Assembly (NCBI GenBank): GCA_903911145.1
Contig: CAIWCD010000002.1
Coordinates: forward strand, 169,727 to 233,726
Length of the DNA: 64,000 bases
Direction: 5' to 3'
From: an uncultured delta proteobacterium
Lineage (GTDB): Bacteria > Myxococcota > Myxococcia > Myxococcales > 40CM-4-68-19
The notes beneath the pieces are model-generated. The model was not told where the DNA came from. It saw only the letters and a list, made by a program, of their open reading frames with translations, and made no database searches. Both the position numbers and the translations under genes were made by a program. Of this stretch, positions 9,421 to 19,706 are shown in pieces (the first letter of the stretch is position 1; every line of letters begins with the position of its first letter).

Positions 9421-10059
9421 GTGTCCGACAACAACCAGACCGCAGCGCCTTCCGAATCCACCGCGACCGATGCAGCCGCGCAGGCCGCGACCTTCGCCAA
9501 CGATGATCGCGAGACGCTCGTCGCCAAGCTCACCGCGACCCACGCGCAGCTCGAGGATTCCACCGCCCGCGCTCGCGAGACCTCCGCCCGCCTCACCGAA
9601 GAGCATGAGCGCCTGCTGCGTCTCGCGGCCGAGTTCGAGAACTTCAAGAAGCGCGCTCTCAAGGAGAAGGACGACGTGCGCAAGTACGGCGCGGAGTCGC
9701 TGCTCAAGGACTTCTTTCCCGTCGCCGACAACCTCGAGCGCGCCCTCGATCACGCCGAGCAGCACGATCCCAAGCAGGTGATCGACGGCGTCCGGCTGGT
9801 GCAGAAGATGTTCGAGAGCGCGTTTGCCAAGCACGGCATCACCATCTTCTCCGCGCTCGGCCAGCCGTTCGATCCGTCGCTGCACGAGGCGATGATGCAG
9901 GCCGACAGCGACAAACCCGCTGGCACGGTGATTCAGGAGATGGCGCGCGGCTACAAGCTGCATGAGCGCCTGGTGCGGCCCGCCGCTGTCGTCGTCGCGC
10001 GCGCGAAGGAAGCCGCCGCGCCCGAGGCCAGCGCGAGCGAAGCTGCCCCGCTGAACTAG
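9421..10059 (+). CDS. grpE: Nucleotide exchange factor GrpE
   Basis: 212 residues. GrpE releases ADP from DnaK. A low-complexity Ala/Thr/Ser leader precedes the long coiled coil, and the core carries the family pattern [39 protein letters not shown] and, in the beta domain, [15 protein letters not shown] chose the GTG at 9421 because GGAGAG (9408-9413) sits 7 bp upstream; the GTG at 9406 would overlap that Shine-Dalgarno. It lies 62 bp before dnaK. Confidence 0.94.
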   Translation: MSDNNQTAAPSESTATDAAAQAATFANDDRETLVAKLTATHAQLEDSTARARETSARLTEEHERLLRLAAEFENFKKRALKEKDDVRKYGAESLLKDFFPVADNLERALDHAEQHDPKQVIDGVRLVQKMFESAFAKHGITIFSALGQPFDPSLHEAMMQADSDKPAGTVIQEMARGYKLHERLVRPAAVVVARAKEAAAPEASASEAAPLN

Positions 10060-10121
10060 AAATCGCTGCTAGGTTTCCAAACTCGACGGTCCGACGAACG
10101 GCGCGGCCGCGCGGGGTATTC

Positions 10122-11987
<1,866 letters not shown>

Positions 11988-12053
11988 CTGAATATTGCGT
12001 GCTCCCGTGCGTCTTTCCAAGAAGACCAACGGAGCGCGGACAGCGTCCACCGA

Positions 12054-12707
12054 ATGAAGCCGACTGTGCCCGACCGTGAGCCGGATGATCGCGGGCTGGT
12101 GCTCCTGGCGCAGCAGGGCGACGCGCAGGCGTTCCGGAAACTGGTCGAGCGGTACCAGCGGCGGATCGTGCAGCTCGCTCTCTCGATGGTGAAGGATCCG
12201 GACGAGGCCATGGACATCGCGCAGGAGACATTCGTGCGGGTCCATCGCTACCTGCCGTCGTTCAAGGGGGACTCGTCGTTCTTCACCTGGACGTTCCGCA
12301 TCGCGACGAACCTCTGCGTCGATGCGGCCCGCAAGAAGGCACGCAGCGGCCGCGTCGGGCTGCCGGTTGCGCACGACGAGGAGCTCGAGACGGAGCTGGC
12401 GGCAGGGATGGATCCGCTCTCGGCCGCGCTGGTCGGGCCTTTGCGCGCCGCGGAGAATCGGGAGCTCCGCGAGAGATTGGGCGCGGCCCTCGAACAGCTC
12501 TCCGAAGATCATCGCGCGATCGTGCTGCTGCGCGAGGTGGACGGGCTCTCGTACGAAGAGCTGTCCGCGGTGCTCGGCATCCCCAAGGGCACCGTGATGA
12601 GCCGGCTCTTTCATGCCCGCATGCGGCTGCAGGCGATGTTGCGCGACGAGGCCACAGACGGCGGCGATCGTGCGGCGGCGCGCACGACCGCAGAGGCGGA
12701 CGCGTGA
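12054..12707 (+). CDS. ECF-family RNA polymerase sigma factor
   Basis: 217 residues. Sigma-2 (about residues 22-92) has RNA-polymerase and -10 binding features such as DPDEAMDIAQETFVRVHRYL and FFTWTFRIATNLCVDAARKK. Sigma-4 (about 140-195) has the helix-turn-helix LSYEELSAVLGIPKGTVMSRLFHARMRL. The stop overlaps the GTG of the anti-sigma gene (GTGA), the usual sigma/anti-sigma coupling. It follows dnaK after 66 bp, so co-transcription with the heat-shock genes is possible. Confidence 0.93.
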   Translation: MKPTVPDREPDDRGLVLLAQQGDAQAFRKLVERYQRRIVQLALSMVKDPDEAMDIAQETFVRVHRYLPSFKGDSSFFTWTFRIATNLCVDAARKKARSGRVGLPVAHDEELETELAAGMDPLSAALVGPLRAAENRELRERLGAALEQLSEDHRAIVLLREVDGLSYEELSAVLGIPKGTVMSRLFHARMRLQAMLRDEATDGGDRAAARTTAEADA

Positions 12708-13264
12708 GCCACGACTGCAGCGCCTTCATCGAGCAGCTCTCCTGTCGCCTCGACGCTGAGCTCGACAGTGCGACCTCCGTGCGCCTCGAGGAGCATCTTG
12801 CGGGCTGTGCGTCGTGCCGCGCGCGCGAGCTGTCTCTCCTGGCGCAAGGCGCGGCGATGCGCGCGCAGGCGGCGAGCCGCCTTGCAGCGCATGAAGCGTG
12901 CGGTGAGATCGACTTGACGGGATTCTCCGCGCGCGTGCTCCGCGCCACCGAGCGGGCGGCCCATCGTCCGTCGCTCGCGCAGCGCCTGGCTGTCGCGTTG
13001 CGCGAGCGTTGGGAGCACCAGCGACTCTTCGTCTCGACCGGGTTCGGGCTCTCGCTGGCGGCCTGCGCGGGGCTGCTGCTGTTCGAGGCAGCTCCTTCGT
13101 GGCGCACGGCACAGAGAGGCAGCCAGCTTCTCGCGGCCCAGCTCTCACCCTCGACGCAGGCCGCAATCGACACGCTCGAACTGCTCAGCGGAGCGAACGG
13201 CGCAGTCTTCGAACAGCCCGGCGAGACGACGGTGATCTGGGTCACCGAGGAGGCGGCCGAATGA
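12704..13264 (+). CDS. Zinc-binding membrane anti-sigma factor
   Basis: 186 residues. The N-terminal anti-sigma domain has the zinc motif His31-x3-Cys35-x2-Cys38 (EEHLAGCASCRA). One membrane helix follows at about 107-126 (LFVSTGFGLSLAACAGLLLF), then an extracytoplasmic tail. It should hold the neighbouring ECF sigma factor inactive at the membrane until an envelope or redox signal acts. It overlaps the sigma gene by 4 bp upstream and the next gene by 4 bp downstream. Confidence 0.88.
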   Translation: MSHDCSAFIEQLSCRLDAELDSATSVRLEEHLAGCASCRARELSLLAQGAAMRAQAASRLAAHEACGEIDLTGFSARVLRATERAAHRPSLAQRLAVALRERWEHQRLFVSTGFGLSLAACAGLLLFEAAPSWRTAQRGSQLLAAQLSPSTQAAIDTLELLSGANGAVFEQPGETTVIWVTEEAAE

Positions 13265-14019
13265 GCGCCGCGCGCAGCTTGGCCGCATTGGCGCTGCTCT
13301 CTCTCTCTGTCGCGCACGCGGCGGCGGCCCAGTCTCGCGCAGTGGCGCATCCGTCCAGCGGAGCGCCGCCACCGATCTTCCACCCACACAGCTCCGTCAC
13401 CCATCGCGCGCAGCCAGCCGCGGGAGCTGCTCCCGCCGCGAATCAGCTCGTGCGCGCAACGAACGGCTCGCCCGCGCCAGGAGCGGGCGGGAGCGCGCTC
13501 GTCGGTCCGCAGGGCGCGCCGATCGGAGCCACGACAACAGAGAGCAATCACGCGCTGCTCGTGCCGTCACCGCAGCAGCCGCTCGGCGACGCACTGCTGG
13601 CGAACCCGACCGTGCGCATCACCATCCGGACCATCGCCGCGCAGCGCATCGGCGAGGCGCTCGACATCGACGGACGGCTCTCCCTGATCGACCGCGACCT
13701 GCGCTCGTTCGCGGCCCAGTTCAGCTACCGGAACTATCGTCTCCTCGAGGCGCAGACCTTCGAGCTCGACTTCCGCTCGATCGCGCAACTCGAGCTCCCT
13801 GGCGGTCGGGCGCTCGCGGTCGAACCGCGCGAACTCGGGCCAGATGGCCGCGTCAAGGTGCACCTCGAGCTGCTCGGTCTGCACCCCGAACACGCGCCGC
13901 GCATGCGCACCGACTACAGCATCCCGCGCGGACGGACTCTGCTGGTGGGTGGCTCCCGCATCGACCCGGCGGTTCCCGAGAGCGGAACGCTCCTGATCGC
14001 GATCACGCAGGGCGACTAG
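13261..14019 (+). CDS. Secreted protein of unknown function in the sigma/anti-sigma operon
   Basis: 252 residues from an ATG overlapping the anti-sigma stop (ATGA). A clear signal peptide (residues 1-23, ending AAAAQ) is followed by an Ala/Pro/Ser-rich disordered stretch to about residue 100. A compact, charged C-terminal domain (about 110-250) contains LDIDGRLSLIDRDLRSFAAQFSYRNYRLLEAQTF. I recognise no family. Its coupling to the anti-sigma factor suggests a role in the signal sensed in the envelope or a direct regulon member (inference). Confidence 0.7.
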   Translation: MSAARSLAALALLSLSVAHAAAAQSRAVAHPSSGAPPPIFHPHSSVTHRAQPAAGAAPAANQLVRATNGSPAPGAGGSALVGPQGAPIGATTTESNHALLVPSPQQPLGDALLANPTVRITIRTIAAQRIGEALDIDGRLSLIDRDLRSFAAQFSYRNYRLLEAQTFELDFRSIAQLELPGGRALAVEPRELGPDGRVKVHLELLGLHPEHAPRMRTDYSIPRGRTLLVGGSRIDPAVPESGTLLIAITQGD

Positions 14020-14146
14020 CGATTGTCCAGTCTGTCCGCGGCAAGACGCGCCCGCGCAAGTCGTGAGAGAATGCGCGCCCTCTTCGCGGCCCGACAGCGC
14101 CGCCCGCTCACTCAAGAACCTCGTGGAACAAGGATCAACGACCCTC

Positions 14147-14827
14147 ATGAACCAGCGCTTCGCCTTTGCCCTCACGCTTCTGCTCGCCACTCCGCTCGCC
14201 GCCCGCGCCCAGGCGCTCAAGACGGATGACGACAAGACCCTCTACGCGCTCGGCTCGATCCTCGGCGGGAACGTCAAGTCGCTCGGCCTCACCAAGGACG
14301 AGTTCGCCAGGGTGCGCGCCGGATTCGAGGACGCCGCTCTCGGCAAGAAGTCGCAGATCGACATGCAGACGTTCGGGCCCAAGGTCTCCGACTTTGCCAA
14401 GAAGAAGCAGGACGCCGAGACGGCGAAGGACTCGATCAAGCAGAAGGAGGCCGCCAAGTCGTTCGTCGAGAAGGCCGCGAAGGAGGCGGGTGCGCAGAGC
14501 TTCCCGTCTGGGCTCATCTACAAGAAGCTGCACGACGGCACCGGCGGCTCGCCCGGCCCCACCAGCAAGGTCACCGTGAACTACGAGGGCAAGCTCCTCG
14601 ACGGCACCGTCTTCGACAGTTCCTACGCGCGCAACCAGCCCGCGAGCTTCCCTCTCAACGGCGTGATCGCCTGCTGGACCGAGGGCGTGCAGAAGATGAA
14701 GATCGGCGAGAAGGCGCAGCTCATCTGCCCCTCCGCGATCGCGTACGGCGACCACGGACACCCGCCGACCATCCCCGGCGGCGCGATGCTCATCTTCACG
14801 GTCGAGCTGATCTCGATCGATCAGTAG
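14147..14827 (+). CDS. Periplasmic FKBP-type peptidyl-prolyl isomerase (FkpA/Mip-like)
   Basis: 226 residues. A signal peptide (about 1-22, LLLATPLAARAQ) is followed by an alpha-helical dimerisation domain (about 25-125, rich in Lys/Glu/Ala) and a C-terminal FKBP domain (about 130-226). The FKBP domain has VTVNYEGKLLDGTVFDSSY, GVIACWTEGVQKMKIGEKAQLICPSAIAYGD and GGAMLIFTVELISID. It catalyses prolyl cis-trans isomerisation and assists folding of envelope proteins. I chose the ATG at 14147 because the signal peptide begins there; AAGGA lies about 12 bp upstream. A strong terminator follows. Confidence 0.92.
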   Translation: MNQRFAFALTLLLATPLAARAQALKTDDDKTLYALGSILGGNVKSLGLTKDEFARVRAGFEDAALGKKSQIDMQTFGPKVSDFAKKKQDAETAKDSIKQKEAAKSFVEKAAKEAGAQSFPSGLIYKKLHDGTGGSPGPTSKVTVNYEGKLLDGTVFDSSYARNQPASFPLNGVIACWTEGVQKMKIGEKAQLICPSAIAYGDHGHPPTIPGGAMLIFTVELISIDQ

Positions 14828-14854
14828 ACGCGCCGCAAGTCTGCGCCCAGCAAG

Positions 14855-14895
14855 GACGAGCGGCGTTTTCACCAACGCGCCGCTCGTCTTTTTTT
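14855..14895 (+). terminator. Intrinsic terminator after the FKBP gene
   Basis: A perfect 11-bp inverted repeat (GACGAGCGGCG at 14855-14865 with CGCCGCTCGTC at 14878-14888) and a 12-nt loop are followed by seven T residues (14889-14895). It lies 28 bp after the FKBP stop and before the convergent DUF4412-like gene. Confidence 0.9.
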
Positions 14896-14936
14896 GCCCG
14901 CCTGTCCGCGCGTATGACAACGCGTATGACAGTGAG

Positions 14937-15593
14937 CTACTGCGGCCGACCGCCCGGGCCGCCCATCATCGGGCCGAACCCCTTCGACATATCCGTGAAG
15001 TCGGCCGGCGCCGCGAACAGCGCATCGTCGAGGCTCGTCTCCTTGAAGTCGAGCACATCGAGCGTCGTCGTCCGAGAGGCCGACTTGCTCACCTGCTTGA
15101 CCATCGCGAACCCCTTCACGCCCTGCGGAATCCAGAGCGTCTCGTGGACCTTCCCGCTCTGCGGCTCATCGCGATCGGCCTCCCACTTGTCGCTCTTCGT
15201 CCCATTCACCGTCTCGGCGCCGCTCTTCTTGAAGCCCTGCTTCGTCAAGCAGTCGGCCACGTCGAGCGTCTCGCACCTGACGTGAATGGGCGCCGAGTGA
15301 CCGCCCATCATCGGCTGCGTCATGTCCATCGTCATGAACGAGTGCCGCGCGGCCATGATCATCGTCATCTTCTGCTCCTTGAGATCGATGACCATCGCCA
15401 TCTTCCCCATCTTTCCCTGCTCCATCTCCATGCGCAGTTTGCCCGCCTTGCCGGAGATCTTGCCCTGCTGATCACCGGGCCCCTCGGCGGGCTCCGTGTG
15501 CATTTTCATCGTGCCTGTCCAGTCGGCGCGCGCCGGCCGTGCCGCACAGAGAGCGAGTGCCGCAAGCGCCGCGAGACGGAATGTCGGAGTCAT
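14937..15593 (-). CDS. Secreted methionine-rich protein, DUF4412-like
   Basis: 218 residues from the ATG at 15593, where a signal peptide begins (MTPTFRLAALAALALCAARPARA). The mature part is lipocalin/LolA-like in flavour: strands such as GKISGKAGKLRMEMEQG and EQKMTMIMAARHSFMTMDM are strikingly Met-rich, resembling DUF4412 domain proteins. Two Cys (in VRCETLDVADCL) could form a disulfide. The function is unknown; metal or lipid binding in the periplasm is only a guess. It converges on the FKBP gene and is divergent from recA. Confidence 0.6.
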   Translation of the reverse strand: MTPTFRLAALAALALCAARPARADWTGTMKMHTEPAEGPGDQQGKISGKAGKLRMEMEQGKMGKMAMVIDLKEQKMTMIMAARHSFMTMDMTQPMMGGHSAPIHVRCETLDVADCLTKQGFKKSGAETVNGTKSDKWEADRDEPQSGKVHETLWIPQGVKGFAMVKQVSKSASRTTTLDVLDFKETSLDDALFAAPADFTDMSKGFGPMMGGPGGRPQ

Positions 15594-15653
15594 GTGGTTT
15601 CCTACGCGTGAAGGTTGTCGAAGACGAGAAACGGCTGCTCTGGATTTAGATCC

Positions 15654-15681
15654 CAAAGTCCAAAGTCCAAAGTCCAAAGCC
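15654..15681. repeat. Tandem heptanucleotide repeat (CAAAGTC)x3 plus CAAAGCC
   Basis: Three exact copies of CAAAGTC (15654-15674) and one copy with a change (CAAAGCC, 15675-15681) lie between the secreted-protein gene and recA. They are more AT-rich than the surroundings and sit about 18 bp upstream of the recA -35 element. Confidence 0.9.
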
Positions 15682-15698
15682 AAAAAGTCTTCTTCCAA

Positions 15699-15727
15699 TT
15701 GTCAATGTCGGACGGGTGCTGTACAAG
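15699..15727 (+). promoter_or_regulatory. Predicted recA promoter
   Basis: TTGTCA (15699-15704), a 17-bp spacer and TACAAG (15722-15727) make a good sigma-70 type promoter, about 50 bp before the recA ATG. The -10 element lies inside the LexA-box-like sequence. Confidence 0.55.
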
Positions 15728-15735
15728 GGTTCAGT
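15719..15735 (+). promoter_or_regulatory. Candidate LexA (SOS) box of recA, myxobacterial type
   Basis: CTGTACAAGGGTTCAGT agrees at 14 of 17 positions with CTRHAMRYBYGTTCAGS, the LexA box I recall for Myxococcus xanthus; the core GTTCAG is exact. It covers the predicted -10 element, where bound LexA would block polymerase. Confidence 0.6.
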
Positions 15736-15775
15736 CATCGATTTCCAACCCGCGCGAACCCCACTGGGGCGGCGC

Positions 15776-16879
<1,104 letters not shown>

Positions 16880-16881
16880 CG

Positions 16882-16904
16882 CGACAGAGAGTCGCTCTCT
16901 GTCG
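16882..16904 (+). terminator. Hairpin after recA, probable terminator or 3' stabiliser
   Basis: A perfect 10-bp inverted repeat (CGACAGAGAG, loop TCG, CTCTCTGTCG) lies 2 bp after the recA stop. There is no T tract, so it may be a weak terminator or protect the message end. Confidence 0.6.
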
Positions 16905-17042
16905 GATCTCCGGCGCGCGCGGGAACACCCCGCGTCGTCGCCGGAGGGCAGCGCCTGCTACAATCGGACCCGGGCAGGCGCGCCCGCGGGAGATGTTCGC
17001 ATCGAAAGTCTTCTCTACCAGGGCCAGCAGGCAGCGCTTGAG

Positions 17043-18416
17043 GTGGGCTCGCGCGACTGGCTCCTTGCGGTGATCGGGGCGGTCGCGGCGGATCTTCCCC
17101 CGGCAGCGCCGCACCCGCCTCTCTCTCGACCGCAACGACGCGAAGCGCTCGAGGAGTTCCTGCGCGTGCGCGGGCTCGCCTATGGCACGAGCGGATCCGA
17201 TCCGGCCGTCCACCCCGACGCCTCCGCGAGCCCCGGTGCACAGGCTTTTTCCGCTCTCATCGCGGGCCTTGTGCGGACCTGCGCGCGCGCCGCCGTTCTC
17301 ATTGGTGCCAATCACTTCGTTCGCGGAACACTCTCTGGGGATTCGCCGCAGATTCGCCGGACGCAGCTGCTCGCCCTCCTCGCGGCGAGCGGCGAGGAGA
17401 GCGCGAGCGCATCGGTGCTCTTCAATCGACCGCACGAAGCGGACGCCGCCAAGATCCAGCGCGTCGCAACGAAGGTCGCCGCGCGTCTCTCGAAGCGCTA
17501 TTTCGCGGAAGGGGGTCCCGTCGCGGGCCTGCCTTTGCACAATGGGCTCTGCGCAATCGAGGTGCGCAACTGCGCGACGCTGGCGCTCGCATCGTTCAAT
17601 CGCGGTCGACTTTCACCTGCAGGATGCCGCCTCGCGGCGCAAGCATCGCTGGCCTGGCGCGCCGTGCTCGTCGAACTGCTCTCCGGTCTCTCGCGCACGC
17701 AGGAGCACGGCGAGGAGGCGCGGCGCGGATTCGATCAGGTCCTGCGCGCACAGAAGCTGCCTGCACGGGAGGCGCGACTTCTGCGACGAGCCCTCTCCGA
17801 TCCGAGACCGCCCGAGCAGGTCGGCGCAGCGCTGGGAAGTCGGACACTGCGGACGTTCGCGCTCACGCACGCGCTGCTCGCGGCGCTCAGCGATCGCCAC
17901 GTCGAGGCGGGAGAGGTCGCGTTCATCGAGCGGCTCGCGACCGCGCTGGGAATCGACGCGGGCGAGGCGGCCGCCCTCGAGCTCGCGGTCGACGATGTTC
18001 ATCGGCAGAGCAAGGATGCGCGCGCCGCTCTGCGCCGCGCCGAGGTTCCGGAGGGGTTGCCGCGCGCGTTCGGCAGCCGCATCCAGGCCGCCGTGACCGA
18101 CAACCTCGACCGGCTGATGCAAGAGATCCGCGAGACGGGTGAGCTGGCCGAGTTGCTCGCCAAGTCGGCCGGCGGCGCGACGCTCAACGCCGAGGAAAAG
18201 GCGAAGGTGCGCGAACAACTCATCGACCTCGCCAAGAGCATCCCGGCGCTCGCGGTGTTCGCCGTCCCGATGGGCGCGCTGCTGTTACCGATCCTCATCA
18301 AGCTTCTGCCCTTCAATCTCCTCCCGTCGAGCTTCACCGACGAGGGTCCACGGCTGGCGCTGCCTCCCCGTCGCCGCCCTCGACAACTGCCCGCCAGGAG
18401 CCCGCACCACAGTTGA
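17043..18416 (+). CDS. TerB-like and LETM1-like domain protein
   Basis: About 457 residues from a GTG at 17043; the frame stays open upstream, without a standard start codon. Residues about 245-335 (EARLLRRALSDPRPP...IERLATALGIDAGEAAALE) look like a TerB/TerB-N-type helical domain. The last 90 residues (AKVREQLIDLAKSIPALAVFAVPMGALLLPILIKLLPFNLLPSSF) closely resemble the LETM1-like segment found in some bacterial biofilm-associated proteins, including one hydrophobic stretch that may be a membrane helix. The function is not established; a membrane-associated stress or biofilm role is inference. Confidence 0.65.
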   Translation: MGSRDWLLAVIGAVAADLPPAAPHPPLSRPQRREALEEFLRVRGLAYGTSGSDPAVHPDASASPGAQAFSALIAGLVRTCARAAVLIGANHFVRGTLSGDSPQIRRTQLLALLAASGEESASASVLFNRPHEADAAKIQRVATKVAARLSKRYFAEGGPVAGLPLHNGLCAIEVRNCATLALASFNRGRLSPAGCRLAAQASLAWRAVLVELLSGLSRTQEHGEEARRGFDQVLRAQKLPAREARLLRRALSDPRPPEQVGAALGSRTLRTFALTHALLAALSDRHVEAGEVAFIERLATALGIDAGEAAALELAVDDVHRQSKDARAALRRAEVPEGLPRAFGSRIQAAVTDNLDRLMQEIRETGELAELLAKSAGGATLNAEEKAKVREQLIDLAKSIPALAVFAVPMGALLLPILIKLLPFNLLPSSFTDEGPRLALPPRRRPRQLPARSPHHS

Positions 18417-18513
18417 ATCACGACGTCGATCGTTGACTCCTGCTCCCGCTGCATTACGTTCCCGCGGTTTCCCTGAGCGCCTGTGACGGCGCCGCCGCCA
18501 GAGGTGCGAAGCT

Positions 18514-19680
18514 GTGAAGCGCGACTATTACGAAGTGCTCGGCGCGGCGAAGAGCGCCACGCCGCAAGAGCTCAAGAGCGCCTACCGCAAGCTCGCGCTG
18601 CAGTTCCACCCCGACAAGAACCCGGGCGACGCGTCCGCCGAGGAGAAGTTCAAGGAGTGCACCGAGGCGTACGAGGTGCTCTCCGACCCCGAGAAGCGCG
18701 CGCGCTACGACCGCTTCGGCCACCAGGCGCCCGGCGGATTCGGCGCGGGCGGCGGCTTCTCCGGCGAGGGGTTCGGGAACATCAACGACATCTTCGGCGA
18801 CATCTTCGGCGAGATCTTCGGCGGTGCCGGCGGCGGCGGTGGGCGTGGTCGGCAGCGCAACGGCGGGCGCTCGCGCGGCTCGGACCTCCGCTACAATCTC
18901 TCGATCGGCTTCACCGACGCAGCCTTCGGGACCGAGGCGAAGATCAAGATCCCGCGCCACCGCAACTGCGACGCATGCAAGGGCCTCGGCGCCCGCGCGG
19001 GCACGACAGCCAAGACCTGCCCGACCTGCCACGGTGCGGGCGAGTTGCGCATGACGCAGGGCTTCTTCCAGATCAGCCGCACCTGCGCGCAGTGCACCGG
19101 GTCCGGCAAGGTGATCACCGATCCGTGCCAGACCTGCCGCGGCCAGGGAAAGGTCGCGAGCGAGACGACGCTGACCGTGAAGATCCCGCCGGGCGTCGAC
19201 ACGGGGACGCGGCTCAAGCTGACGGGCGAGGGAGAGCCGGGAGAACGCGGCGGGCCGGCCGGCGATCTCTACGTCGTCGTGCAGGTCGAGGAGCACCCGA
19301 TCTTCGTGCGCGAGGACACCGAAGTGATCTGCGAGATCCCGGTGAGCTTCACGCAGGCCGCGCTCGGCGCGACGATCGAAGTGCCGACGCTCGACGGCAA
19401 GGTGCGCATGAAGGTTCCCTCCGGCTCGCAGAGCGGCAAGATCTTCCGCCTCAAGGGCAAGGGCTTTCCTGCGCTCGGCGGCAGCGCACAGCGCGGCGAT
19501 CAGCACGTCCGCGTGACGGTCGAAGTGCCCTCGAGCCTGAACAAGAAGCAGCGCGACCTCCTCGAGCAGTTCGCGGCGATCAGCGGCGAGGACGCGCACC
19601 CGCAGGCCAAGAGCTTCTTCGCCAAGGTGCGTGAGCTGTTCGGCAACGAGGCCGCGGCCGACGACGCTGCGAATTCCTAG
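18514..19680 (+). CDS. dnaJ: Co-chaperone DnaJ (Hsp40)
   Basis: 388 residues, full type I DnaJ. The J domain (1-70) has the HPD motif at 32-34. A Gly/Phe-rich linker (70-130) leads to the zinc domain with four CxxCxGxG repeats ([32 protein letters not shown]) and the C-terminal substrate-binding domain. It stimulates DnaK ATPase and delivers clients. The start is GTG. It is separated from grpE-dnaK by the sigma-factor operon and recA. Confidence 0.96.
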   Translation: MKRDYYEVLGAAKSATPQELKSAYRKLALQFHPDKNPGDASAEEKFKECTEAYEVLSDPEKRARYDRFGHQAPGGFGAGGGFSGEGFGNINDIFGDIFGEIFGGAGGGGGRGRQRNGGRSRGSDLRYNLSIGFTDAAFGTEAKIKIPRHRNCDACKGLGARAGTTAKTCPTCHGAGELRMTQGFFQISRTCAQCTGSGKVITDPCQTCRGQGKVASETTLTVKIPPGVDTGTRLKLTGEGEPGERGGPAGDLYVVVQVEEHPIFVREDTEVICEIPVSFTQAALGATIEVPTLDGKVRMKVPSGSQSGKIFRLKGKGFPALGGSAQRGDQHVRVTVEVPSSLNKKQRDLLEQFAAISGEDAHPQAKSFFAKVRELFGNEAAADDAANS

Positions 19681-19706
19681 ACAGCACGCGGGCCCTCTCT
19701 TCCGCG

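Noticed and set aside
14937..15593. Metal-binding or copper-resistance role for the Met-rich secreted protein.
   Set aside because: Met residues are spread through beta-strands and no MxxM cluster, His motif or metal-resistance neighbour supports it.
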